Program-made: the position numbers and the translations under genes
The notes under the pieces: generated by a model
Seen by the model: the letters and a program-made list of their open reading frames with translations, nothing else
Databases searched by the model: none
Told to the model about the DNA's origin: nothing
DNA from: Alphaproteobacteria bacterium
Lineage (GTDB): Bacteria; Pseudomonadota; Alphaproteobacteria; Rickettsiales; RI-342
Length of the DNA stretch: 8,323 nucleotides
Assembly (NCBI GenBank): GCA_020851915.1
Contig: JADZBT010000043.1
Coordinates: 1-8,323 of the forward strand
Reading direction: 5' to 3'
Part shown: positions 1 to 6,161 of the stretch, piece after piece
Position numbering within the stretch: the first letter of the stretch is position 1
Layout: every line of letters starts with the position of its first letter

Positions 1-161
1 ACCGCATGGACGGCAGCTCGATCCGCTTCGACAAGAACGCGGCTGTGCTGATCAACAAGCAGGGCGAACCCATCGGCACCCGTATCTTCGGCCCGGTGAC
101 CCGCGAACTGCGCGCCAAGAATTTTATGAAAATCGTATCGCTCGCGCCGGAGGTATTATAA
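1..161 (+). CDS. rplN: 50S ribosomal protein L14 (uL14), 3' end only
   Basis: This is the C-terminal part of L14, a large-subunit protein that contributes to the bridge with 16S rRNA and lies next to L19 on the subunit interface. The window opens inside a codon; the readable frame begins at base 3 and ends with TAA at 159-161. About 52 residues remain, including the family hallmarks IRFD, AVLIN, PIGTRIFGPVTREL and the terminal FMKIVSLAPEVL, which match the end of E. coli L14 closely from memory. The last base of its stop codon is the first base of the rplX ATG (TAATG), so the two genes overlap by one base and translation is probably coupled. The Shine-Dalgarno of rplX (GGAGG, 149-153) lies inside its last codons. 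The truncation is only the window edge. Confidence 0.96.
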   Translation, partial: RMDGSSIRFDKNAAVLINKQGEPIGTRIFGPVTRELRAKNFMKIVSLAPEVL

Positions 162-478
162 TGGCTCAGAAAATCAAAAAAGGCGATCAGGTCGTCGTAC
201 TGACGGGTCGCGATAAAGGTAAGCGTGGCGAAGTGCTGAAGGTGCTGCCCACGGAAGCCAAGGTAATCGTACAGGGCGTGGCGCTTGCAAAGCATCACAC
301 CCGTCCGTCTGCATTGACTGCGGGCGGTATCGAGCAGAAGGAACGCGCGATCCATATCTCCAACGTGGCATATGTGGATCCGAAATCCGAGAAGCCGACC
401 CGCGTAGGGTTCAAGACGCTGAAAGACGGCCGCAAGGTGCGGGTCGCCAAGGCGTCCGGCGAAGTATTAGACGCATAA
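161..478 (+). CDS. rplX: 50S ribosomal protein L24 (uL24)
   Basis: L24 is an early assembly protein of the large subunit that binds the 5' domain of 23S rRNA near the peptide exit tunnel. The 105-residue product has the N-terminal KOW motif (KKGDQVVVLTGRDKGKRGEV, residues 6-25), then the HTRP and GGIEQKE segments around 46-61 and PTRVGF near 79-84, all typical of bacterial L24. Length is normal for the family. The ATG start is supported by a strong GGAGG seven bases upstream, inside rplN, and by the 1-base overlap with the rplN stop. Its own TAA merges with the next ribosome binding site (TAAGGA, 476-481), with rplE starting 11 bases after the stop. Confidence 0.98.
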   Translation: MAQKIKKGDQVVVLTGRDKGKRGEVLKVLPTEAKVIVQGVALAKHHTRPSALTAGGIEQKERAIHISNVAYVDPKSEKPTRVGFKTLKDGRKVRVAKASGEVLDA

Positions 479-489
479 GGATCACGGTC

Positions 490-1032
490 ATGGCTGCACG
501 GTTGCAGGAAGTATACACGAAAGAAATTCGCGGCAAGCTCCAGCAGGAGTTCGGCTATAAGAACGTCATGCAGGTTCCGCGTCTGGAGAAGATCGTCATC
601 AATATGGGCGTGGGCGAAGCCGCCAACGATTCCAAGGTGATCGATGCGGCTGCCAAGGAACTGGCGCTCATCGCCGGCCAGCAGCCGATGATCACCCGCT
701 CCAAGAAGGCGATCGCAAGCTTCAAGCTGCGCGAGAATCAGCCGGTAGGTTGCAAGGTGACGCTGCGCGGGCCGCGCATGTATGAATTCCTGGATCGTCT
801 GGTGACCATCGCCATGCCGCGCATCCGTGACTTCCGTGGCATTTCGAGCCGCAGCTTCGACGGTAACGGCAACTACGCGCTGGGCCTGAAAGAGCAGCTG
901 GTATTCCCCGAGATCAATTATGATCGCGTCGATGCCATCCGTGGAATGGATATCATTTTCGTTACTTCGGCCAAGACCGATAAGGAAGCCAAGGCGCTTC
1001 TCGCCGGTTTCAACATGCCGTTCATTAAATAA
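490..1032 (+). CDS. rplE: 50S ribosomal protein L5 (uL5)
   Basis: L5 binds 5S rRNA together with L18 and L25-type proteins, forms part of the central protuberance and contacts P-site tRNA and the small subunit. The 180-residue product has the usual length. Visible hallmarks are KIVINMGVGEA (34-44), the ITRSKKAIASFKLRE stretch (68-82), MPRIRDFRG (109-117) and FDGNGNYALGLKEQLVFPEI (123-142). The ATG lies eight bases after AAGGA (477-481), which shares bases with the rplX stop. A small perfect hairpin (stem CTGCA/TGCAG, 494-507) begins two bases after the start codon. In E. coli this gene's start region is where S8 represses the spc operon, but I cannot show that this hairpin is an S8 site. Confidence 0.98.
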   Translation: MAARLQEVYTKEIRGKLQQEFGYKNVMQVPRLEKIVINMGVGEAANDSKVIDAAAKELALIAGQQPMITRSKKAIASFKLRENQPVGCKVTLRGPRMYEFLDRLVTIAMPRIRDFRGISSRSFDGNGNYALGLKEQLVFPEINYDRVDAIRGMDIIFVTSAKTDKEAKALLAGFNMPFIK

Positions 1033-1043
1033 GGACAGGACAG

Positions 1044-1349
1044 ATGGCAAAACTGAGCTCGATTGAAAAGAATAAACGCCGCGCACGCCTCGCGAAGAAG
1101 TATGCCGGCAAGCGCGCAGCCCTCAAGGCGATCGTGATGAACCGCGACCTGCCGATGGAAGACCGCTTCGCTGCACAGCTGAAGCTGTCGGAGCTGCCGC
1201 GCAATTCGGCAAAAGAGCGTTATCGCAACCGTTGCGAGCTGACGGGCCGTCCGCGTGCGTTTTACCGCAAGATGCGCCTGTCGCGTATCGCGCTGCGTGA
1301 GCTGGCAGGCTTCGGCATGCTGCCCGGCGTAGTGAAATCGAGCTGGTAG
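1044..1349 (+). CDS. rpsN: 30S ribosomal protein S14 (uS14), zinc-independent type
   Basis: S14 is a late-binding protein of the small-subunit head, next to S3 and S10 and near the A site. At 101 residues this is the long form lacking zinc ligands: it has a single cysteine (C64, in RNRCELTGRPR, 61-71) instead of the two CxxC pairs of the short form. The C-terminus (FYRKMRLSRIALRELA, then GMLPGVVKSSW) is canonical. The ATG start follows AAGGA (1031-1035) by eight bases; that site again overlaps the upstream stop codon (TAAGGA). A second AGGA at 1037-1040 is too close to the start to be the main site. The gene sits in its usual place between rplE and rpsH. Confidence 0.98.
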   Translation: MAKLSSIEKNKRRARLAKKYAGKRAALKAIVMNRDLPMEDRFAAQLKLSELPRNSAKERYRNRCELTGRPRAFYRKMRLSRIALRELAGFGMLPGVVKSSW

Positions 1350-1373
1350 TTTAGAGGATTAGGAGACTGTACG

Positions 1374-1772
1374 ATGTCGATGAATGATGCATTAGCGGAT
1401 ATGTTGACCCGCATCCGGAACGGCCAGCAGGCGCGCCTCGCGCAGGTGAGCTGCCCCGCTTCGAACCTGCTCAGCAACGTGCTGGAAGTGTTGAAGGATG
1501 AAGGCTACATCCGCGAATATGCGAAGAACGATAACGAGGACGGCAAACCGACGCTGACCATTGGTCTGAAGTACCATGACGGCGAGCCGGTCATCAAGCA
1601 GGTGAAGCGTATCTCCACGCCGGGTCGCCGCGTCTATTCGGGTAAAGCCGATATGCCGCGCATCCATAACGGTCTGGGTATCGCGGTACTGTCCACCTCC
1701 AAGGGCGTGATGTCGGATTACAAGGCGCGTCTTGAAGGTGTCGGCGGCGAAGTATTGTGCAGCGTGTTTTAA
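1374..1772 (+). CDS. rpsH: 30S ribosomal protein S8 (uS8)
   Basis: S8 binds helix 21 of 16S rRNA in the central domain and is a primary assembly protein of the platform. In E. coli it also represses the spc operon by binding mRNA at the rplE start. The 132-residue product has the N-terminal domain opening NDALADMLTRIRNGQ (4-18), the RISTPGRRVYS segment (79-89) and the C-terminal rRNA-binding signature STSKGVMSD (107-115), ending GVGGEVLCSVF as in many relatives. The start at 1374 has AGGAG (1361-1365) eight bases upstream. An in-frame ATG two codons later (1380) is possible but is less well spaced. The internal acidic patch NDNEDGK (52-58) is a variable loop in the family. Confidence 0.97.
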   Translation: MSMNDALADMLTRIRNGQQARLAQVSCPASNLLSNVLEVLKDEGYIREYAKNDNEDGKPTLTIGLKYHDGEPVIKQVKRISTPGRRVYSGKADMPRIHNGLGIAVLSTSKGVMSDYKARLEGVGGEVLCSVF

Positions 1773-1811
1773 TTAGGGCTTGAGAGAGCTTAGGGACTTA
1801 AGGATAGAGTT

Positions 1812-2345
1812 ATGTCACGGACAGGAAAATTACCGGTAGCGGTTCCCAAGGGCGTGAACGTCGACCTCCCCAAAGGGATGATCGTCGTGAAGGGCCCCAA
1901 GGGCGAGCTGCGCTCGGCACTTACCCGGAACGTCGTTGTGAAGCTGGAGGACGGCAAGATCTTCGTCACTCCTGCGAACGATACCATCCATTCGCGCGCA
2001 ATGTGGGGTACGACCCGCAGCGTGATCGCGGGTCTGGTGCAGGGCGTGTCGGAAGGATTCACCAAGGTGATCGAGATCAACGGCGTGGGTTTCCGTGCTG
2101 CGGTTGCTAACGGGATCCTCACCGTGACGCTGGGTTTCAGCCACGAGGTGAAGTACGCGATCCCCGCAGGTGTCACCGTTACGGTTGACAAGCAGACCAT
2201 CATCTCTATCGCCGGCGCTGACAAACAGCTGGTGGGATCGGTGGCCGCAGAGCTTCGTTCGTTCCGCAAGCCGGAGCCGTATAAAGGCAAGGGCGTGCGT
2301 TACCAGGGCGAGTATGTACGCATGAAAGAAGGCAAGAAGAAGTAA
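1812..2345 (+). CDS. rplF: 50S ribosomal protein L6 (uL6)
   Basis: L6 binds 23S rRNA domain VI near the sarcin-ricin loop and the factor-binding site. The 177-residue product shows the two duplicated alpha/beta domains expected. The first includes VKGPKGEL (26-33) and WGTTRSVIAGLVQGVSEGF (65-83). The second includes GVGFRA (91-96), GFSHEV (108-113) and the C-terminal signature PEPYKGKGVRY (154-164). The tail MKEGKKK is basic, as usual. The ATG at 1812 lies seven bases after AAGGA (1800-1804). The 39-base gap from rpsH is among the longer ones in this block but shows no hairpin or promoter. The stop merges with the next ribosome binding site (TAAGGA, 2343-2348). Confidence 0.98.
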   Translation: MSRTGKLPVAVPKGVNVDLPKGMIVVKGPKGELRSALTRNVVVKLEDGKIFVTPANDTIHSRAMWGTTRSVIAGLVQGVSEGFTKVIEINGVGFRAAVANGILTVTLGFSHEVKYAIPAGVTVTVDKQTIISIAGADKQLVGSVAAELRSFRKPEPYKGKGVRYQGEYVRMKEGKKK

Positions 2346-2357
2346 GGATGAACAATC

Positions 2358-2717
2358 ATGGCCGCTAACCCGAAACAGTTATTTGAGCGCCGCGCGCGTC
2401 GCACCCGTGCGAAGCTGCGTAGCACCCGCGCGAAGAACGTACGCCTGTCGGTGTTCCGTTCTAATCAGCATATCTATGCACAGCTTATCGACGATGTGAA
2501 GGGCGTCACGCTCGCCTCCGCTTCGACGATGGACAAGGAGCTGAAGGGCGCGAAAGGTTCGACGCTCGAAGGCGCGAAGAAGGTCGGCGCACTCATCGCC
2601 GAGCGCGGCAAAAAGGCCAAGGTCGAGAACGTAGCGTTCGATCGCGGCGGGTATATTTATCATGGCCGCGTGAAGGCGCTGGCTGAGGCGGCGCGCGAAG
2701 CCGGCCTGAAATTCTAA
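2358..2717 (+). CDS. rplR: 50S ribosomal protein L18 (uL18)
   Basis: L18 delivers and holds 5S rRNA in the central protuberance with L5. The 119-residue product has an arginine-rich N-terminus (ERRARRTRAKLR, 10-21), the RLSVFRSNQHIYAQ strand (29-42) and the highly conserved C-terminal signature FDRGGYIYHGRVKAL (94-108), ending AAREAGLKF. Length is typical. The start is set by AAGGA (2344-2348), nine bases before the ATG and overlapping the rplF stop. It is followed after 24 bases by rpsE. A long open frame on the opposite strand covers this gene and rpsE but is only a shadow of the codon composition. Confidence 0.98.
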   Translation: MAANPKQLFERRARRTRAKLRSTRAKNVRLSVFRSNQHIYAQLIDDVKGVTLASASTMDKELKGAKGSTLEGAKKVGALIAERGKKAKVENVAFDRGGYIYHGRVKALAEAAREAGLKF

Positions 2718-2741
2718 GCGTTTAACGAGGATAAAACAGTT

Positions 2742-3302
2742 ATGACGACCGTAGTAACAGCACAGGGTGTGGATCTGGTGGAACGCCTGGTCACGGTGAA
2801 CCGTGTAGCCAAGGTAGTGAAGGGCGGACGCCGCTTCGGTTTCGCTGCACTGGTGGTAGTGGGCGATGGCAAGGGTCGCGTAGGCTTTGGAACCGGCAAG
2901 GCGAAGGAAGTGTCCGACGCCGTGCGTAAGGCGACCGATTCCGCGAAGCGTGCCATGATCCGCGTGCCGCTGCGCGAAGGCCGTACGATCCACCATGACA
3001 GCCGTGGCCATTACGGTTCGGGCAAGATGATCCTGCGTTCGGCGCCGTCGGGAACGGGAATCATCGCCGGCGGCCCGGCACGTGCCGTATTCGAGGCACT
3101 GGGCGTGCAGGACGTCGTGGCGAAATCGGTGGGCGCATCCAACCCGCATAACATGATCAAGGCGACGTTCGATGCGCTGACGAGCATCCGCTCGCCGCGT
3201 GCCATCGCTAGCAAGCGCGGCAAGAAGATTGGCGAGATCATCGGCCGTCGCGAAGCCGTGCTGGGTAGCACCGGCGAAGACGTCAAGATCGACGAGGAAT
3301 AG
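2742..3302 (+). CDS. rpsE: 30S ribosomal protein S5 (uS5)
   Basis: S5 sits at the mRNA entry side of the small subunit beside S4 and S3 and affects decoding accuracy and mRNA unwinding. The 186-residue product has the N-terminal double-stranded RNA-binding-like domain (VAKVVKGGRRFGF, 22-34; GDGKGRVGFG, 41-50) and the C-terminal domain (GTGIIAGG, 104-111; GASNPHN, 131-137). It is about 20 residues longer than E. coli S5. The excess is mainly an acidic C-terminal tail (GEDVKIDEE), common among alphaproteobacterial S5 proteins. The ATG follows GAGG (2727-2730) by 11 bases, a slightly wide spacing. The stop is TAG, directly followed by the AAGGA of rpmD. Confidence 0.98.
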   Translation: MTTVVTAQGVDLVERLVTVNRVAKVVKGGRRFGFAALVVVGDGKGRVGFGTGKAKEVSDAVRKATDSAKRAMIRVPLREGRTIHHDSRGHYGSGKMILRSAPSGTGIIAGGPARAVFEALGVQDVVAKSVGASNPHNMIKATFDALTSIRSPRAIASKRGKKIGEIIGRREAVLGSTGEDVKIDEE

Positions 3303-3316
3303 AAGGAACCTAGACC

Positions 3317-3538
3317 ATGGCAGCAGCAGAAAAAAAGACAGCAGCAAAGAAATCCGGCAAGACGCTGGTGGTACGCCAGATCGGCAGCCCCATCGGTCGC
3401 AAGGATTATCAGCAGGCGACCCTCATCGGGCTCGGCCTCAATAAGATCGGTCGCACCCGCACGCTGGAGGATACTCCGTCGGTACGCGGCATGATCGAAA
3501 AGGTAAAACATCTCGTAGTGATCGAAACCGCTGCGTAA
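3317..3538 (+). CDS. rpmD: 50S ribosomal protein L30 (uL30) with basic N-terminal extension
   Basis: L30 is a small late-assembly protein of the large subunit, non-essential in some bacteria. The core begins near residue 15 (KTLVVRQIGSPIGR, 15-28) and continues with GLGLNKIGRT (38-47), SVRGMIEKV (55-63) and a final hydrophobic strand HLVVIE. About 14 residues rich in Ala and Lys precede the core, making the protein 73 residues against roughly 60 in E. coli. The ATG is supported by AAGGA (3303-3307), nine bases upstream; no later in-frame start fits a binding site. The extension contains seven consecutive adenines (3330-3336), forming an in-frame A-AAA-AAG heptamer of the kind used for -1 frameshifting; see findings. 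Confidence 0.96.
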   Translation: MAAAEKKTAAKKSGKTLVVRQIGSPIGRKDYQQATLIGLGLNKIGRTRTLEDTPSVRGMIEKVKHLVVIETAA

Positions 3539-3562
3539 GGCATTCAGGTAAGGGCTAAGACA

Positions 3563-4096
3563 ATGAAACTCAATCAGTTATCGGATAATCAGGGCGCGCG
3601 CAAATCCCGTATGCGGGTAGGGCGCGGCATCGGTTCCGGCAAAGGCAAGACCGCCGGTCGCGGCGTGAAGGGCCAGAAGTCCCGTACCGGCGTGAGCATC
3701 AACGGGTTCGAGGGTGGCCAGATGCCGCTGCATCGCCGCCTGCCGAAGCGTGGCTTCAAGAGCCTTTCCTATACGCGCTATGCGCTGATCAATACCGGCG
3801 ACATTCAGCGTCACCTCGACAGCAAGGCGCTGGACGCGAAGCAGACCATCAGCTATGCGCTGTTGCTTGAAAAAGGCCTGGTGCGTAAGAGTGCCCATGG
3901 GCTGAAACTGCTCGCCAAAGGCGAACTGAAGACCAAGGTGACCGTTGAGGTGGCCAAGGCATCGGACACGGCGGTAAAGGCTGTAGAGAAAGCCGGTGGC
4001 GCAGTGGAAGTGAAAGCGGTTGCAGCTGCTCCGGCAGCGGAGAAAACGGAAGCGAAAAAACCTTCCAAGAAGGCGAAAAGCCCCAAGGCCGAGTAA
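3563..4096 (+). CDS. rplO: 50S ribosomal protein L15 (uL15) with Ala/Lys-rich tail
   Basis: L15 is a large-subunit assembly protein that reaches deep into 23S rRNA with its glycine- and arginine-rich N-terminal arm. The 177-residue product has that arm (RVGRGIGSGKGKTAGRGVKG, 18-37), then FEGGQMPLHRRLPKRGF (49-65) and a C-terminal globular domain containing AVEKAGGAVE (140-149). From about residue 152 a low-complexity tail rich in Ala, Lys, Pro and Glu adds some 25 residues beyond the E. coli length. Such tails are frequent in Alphaproteobacteria. The ATG at 3563 follows AAGGG (3550-3554) by eight bases. The final codons and the TAA lie within the hairpin of a predicted terminator, so termination of translation and transcription may influence each other here. 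Confidence 0.97.
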   Translation: MKLNQLSDNQGARKSRMRVGRGIGSGKGKTAGRGVKGQKSRTGVSINGFEGGQMPLHRRLPKRGFKSLSYTRYALINTGDIQRHLDSKALDAKQTISYALLLEKGLVRKSAHGLKLLAKGELKTKVTVEVAKASDTAVKAVEKAGGAVEVKAVAAAPAAEKTEAKKPSKKAKSPKAE

Positions 4097-4115
4097 TTCC
4101 GGCCTTTTTTCTTTT
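4085..4115 (+). terminator. Predicted intrinsic terminator or attenuator between rplO and secY
   Basis: The stem AAGGCCG (4085-4091) pairs with CGGCCTT (4100-4106) around an 8-base loop that contains the rplO stop codon. It is followed at once by a T-rich run (six T, C, four T). Outer bases AAAAG (4076-4080) and CTTTT (4111-4115) could add pairs beyond an internal mismatch. The shape fits a Rho-independent terminator for + strand transcription. The stem is short (seven pairs), and secY has no visible promoter of its own in the 62-base gap, so partial read-through is more likely than full stop. Ribosomes finishing rplO would cover the left arm. Confidence 0.6.
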
Positions 4116-4158
4116 GGTCCTCGCTTCTCGCCATCACGAACCCGCAAGGTAGCCTCAC

Positions 4159-5502
4159 ATGACGTCTGCCGCAGAAAGACTGGCATCCAATATCAATCTA
4201 GGCGTGCTCGGGCGCGCTACCGAACTCAAAAAACGCCTCTGGTTCGTGGTGGGCGCGCTCATCGTGTACCGTATCGGCACGTACATCCCGCTTCCGGGCG
4301 TGGATACCCACGTGCTGGGGGAGATGTTCAAGCAGAACTCGGGTGGCGTGTTGGGCATGTTCAACATGTTCACCGGCGGCGCGCTCAGTCGTATGACCAT
4401 CTTCGCGCTGGCGGTGATGCCATATATCTCGGCATCCATCATCATCCAACTGATGACTTCAGTATCGGATAGTCTCGCCGCGCTCAAGAAAGAGGGCGAG
4501 GCGGGGCGTCGTAAGATACAGCAATATACACGTTACGGCACGGTGCTTCTGGCGGGTATACAGGGATTTGGCATCGCGGTCGGGCTTGAGAGCATGACCG
4601 GCGCAAGCGGCCCGCTGGTGATGGAGCCCGGCCTGTTCTTCCGTATCTCCACCATGGTGACGCTGACCGGCGGCACGATGTTCATCATGTGGCTGGGCGA
4701 GCAGATCACTTCGCGCGGCATCGGTAACGGCATCTCGCTCATCATCTTCACGGGTATCGTGGCGGAGCTGCCGAGCGCACTTGCCAGCACCTTCGAGCTG
4801 GGCCGACGCGGTGCGATGTCCACGGAATTCATTTTCCTGCTGGTTCTACTGGCTCTTGCGCTCATCGCCTTCATCGTATTCATAGAGCGCGCGCAGCGCC
4901 GCATCCTCATCCAGTATCCCAAACGTCAGGTGGGCAATAAGCTCTATGCCGGGGATAATTCGCACCTGCCGCTGAAAATGAACTCCTCAGGCGTGATCCC
5001 ACCCATTTTTGCAAGCTCGCTGCTGTTGTTCCCTATGACTATCGCCGGATTCAATGTGGGCGACGGCACGGGGGTCATGGCGCAGGTGGCGGCCTATCTG
5101 GCTCCTGGCCAGCCGCTATATCTCGGGCTTTATGTCTCGGCCATTATCTTTTTCTCGTTCTTTTATACCTCGGTGGTGTTCAACCCCAAGGATACGGCCG
5201 AGATGCTCAAGAAGAACGGCGGATTCATTCCCGGTATCCGTCCCGGCCAGAATACGCAGGAATATATCGATTTCGTGCTGACCCGCCTGACGGTCATCGG
5301 CGCGGCGTATCTGTCGATCGTCTGCGTGGCACCGGAAATTCTCACCTCCAGCTACTCGGTTCCCTTTCATCTGGGCGGAACCAGCCTGCTCATCGTGGTG
5401 AACGTCACCATGGATACGGTGACGCAGATACAGTCGCACCTCTTCGCTCATCAGTATGAGGGACTCATCCGCAAATCCCGCCTGAAGGGGCGCAAGCGAT
5501 GA
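4159..5502 (+). CDS. secY: Preprotein translocase subunit SecY
   Basis: SecY forms the protein-conducting channel in the inner membrane with SecE and SecG and works with SecA or the ribosome. The 447-residue product shows about ten membrane segments (roughly 25-45, 75-100, 125-142, 158-180, 188-208, 222-243, 276-296, 318-341, 374-391, 405-420). The plug-region hallmark GMFNMFTGGALSRM (66-79) and the PYISASIIIQL segment (88-98) are present. The cytoplasmic loop with PKRQVG (254-259) and the conserved IRPGQNT (360-366) are intact; R360 corresponds to the functionally important C5-loop arginine of E. coli SecY. The C-terminus HQYEGLIRKSRLKGR is typical. AAGG (4146-4149) lies nine bases before the ATG. 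The stop overlaps the adk start by four bases (ATGA). Confidence 0.98.
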   Translation: MTSAAERLASNINLGVLGRATELKKRLWFVVGALIVYRIGTYIPLPGVDTHVLGEMFKQNSGGVLGMFNMFTGGALSRMTIFALAVMPYISASIIIQLMTSVSDSLAALKKEGEAGRRKIQQYTRYGTVLLAGIQGFGIAVGLESMTGASGPLVMEPGLFFRISTMVTLTGGTMFIMWLGEQITSRGIGNGISLIIFTGIVAELPSALASTFELGRRGAMSTEFIFLLVLLALALIAFIVFIERAQRRILIQYPKRQVGNKLYAGDNSHLPLKMNSSGVIPPIFASSLLLFPMTIAGFNVGDGTGVMAQVAAYLAPGQPLYLGLYVSAIIFFSFFYTSVVFNPKDTAEMLKKNGGFIPGIRPGQNTQEYIDFVLTRLTVIGAAYLSIVCVAPEILTSSYSVPFHLGGTSLLIVVNVTMDTVTQIQSHLFAHQYEGLIRKSRLKGRKR

Positions 5503-6146
5503 ACCTGATCCTTCTGGGGCCTCCGGGTGCCGGGAAGGGCACACAGGCGGATGTCATCGCCGCGCGGCTGAAGCTTGCCAAGCTCTCCACCGGTGACATG
5601 CTGCGCGCTGCGGTAGCGGAAGGTTCTGAATTAGGTAAAAAAGTCAAAGACATCATGGTGAGCGGGGCGCTGGTTCCGGATGACATCATCATCGCGATGA
5701 TCCGTGACCGCATCAAGCAGCCGGATTGCAAGAATGGTTATATTCTGGACGGGTTCCCACGTACGCTGGCCCAGGCCGAGGCGCTGGACGGCATGCTGGC
5801 CAAAGAAGGCACGGCGCTTGACCATGTGATCGAGCTGGCGGTGGACGATGCCGCCCTGATAGAGCGTATTTCCGGCCGGTTCTCCTGTGCGAAATGCGGA
5901 GCAGGGTACAATGACAAGAGCAAGCCGACCCGTAAGACGGGGGTGTGCGATGCATGTGCCGGCACGGAATTCATCCGCCGGAAGGACGATAATGCCGCGA
6001 CGGTTTCCGAGCGGCTGAAGGCGTATCATGCCCAGACCGCCCCGTTGCTGCCCTATTATCGCAAAAAAGGGAATCTGGCCGCCGTGGACGGAATGGCGGA
6101 CATTAAGGACGTAGAGCGGCAGATCGCCGTAATTTTGGGAAAATGA
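5499..6146 (+). CDS. adk: Adenylate kinase with four-cysteine (zinc-type) LID
   Basis: Adenylate kinase interconverts ATP plus AMP and two ADP in the cytoplasm, balancing the adenylate pool. The 215-residue product has the P-loop GPPGAGKG (7-14), the AMP-binding segment LSTGDMLR (29-36), DGFPRT (84-89), and the LID domain from about 122 to 160. The LID carries C130-x2-C133 and C150-x2-C153, the arrangement that binds a structural metal in Geobacillus stearothermophilus Adk; E. coli has His/Ser/Asp/Thr at these places. RRKDD (160-164) and SERL (170-173) supply the usual arginines. The start overlaps the secY stop (ATGA) with AAGGGG (5485-5490) eight bases upstream, so the pair is translationally coupled. 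Adk between secY and rpsM is the common arrangement in Alphaproteobacteria. Confidence 0.98.
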   Translation: MNLILLGPPGAGKGTQADVIAARLKLAKLSTGDMLRAAVAEGSELGKKVKDIMVSGALVPDDIIIAMIRDRIKQPDCKNGYILDGFPRTLAQAEALDGMLAKEGTALDHVIELAVDDAALIERISGRFSCAKCGAGYNDKSKPTRKTGVCDACAGTEFIRRKDDNAATVSERLKAYHAQTAPLLPYYRKKGNLAAVDGMADIKDVERQIAVILGK

Positions 6147-6147
6147 C

Positions 6148-6161
6148 GACGGCATGCCGTC
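6148..6161. repeat. Perfect 14-base palindrome just after adk
   Basis: GACGGCATGCCGTC reads identically on both strands and begins two bases after the adk stop codon. As RNA it could fold with five stem pairs and a CATG loop, or the flanking ATGACG (6143-6148) could pair with CGTCAT (6158-6163). No T-run follows, so it is not a classical terminator. It directly abuts the REP-like hairpin and may be the outer part of that element, or it could protect the 3' end of the secY-adk message. A DNA-binding dimer site is another possibility that I cannot test. Confidence 0.5.

Noticed and set aside
295..1086. 263-residue open frame on the - strand opposite rplX and rplE
   Set aside because: Shadow of the two ribosomal-protein genes; no recognisable domain and no independent initiation signals.
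1773..1811. Possible regulatory element in the rpsH-rplF gap
   Set aside because: Only a Shine-Dalgarno is visible; no stable inverted repeat or promoter-like boxes were found in the 39 bases.
2379..3347. 322-residue open frame on the - strand opposite rplR and rpsE
   Set aside because: It is the complement of two clearly real, highly conserved genes; its protein is rich in Arg, His, Ala and Leu with no family motif, as expected for a frame mirrored from GC-biased codons, and no binding site or promoter supports it.
4020..4472. 150-codon + strand frame across the rplO-secY junction
   Set aside because: It is out of frame with both rplO and secY, which are fully supported; its Arg-rich composition is a frame artefact of the Lys codons in the L15 tail and the SecY start.
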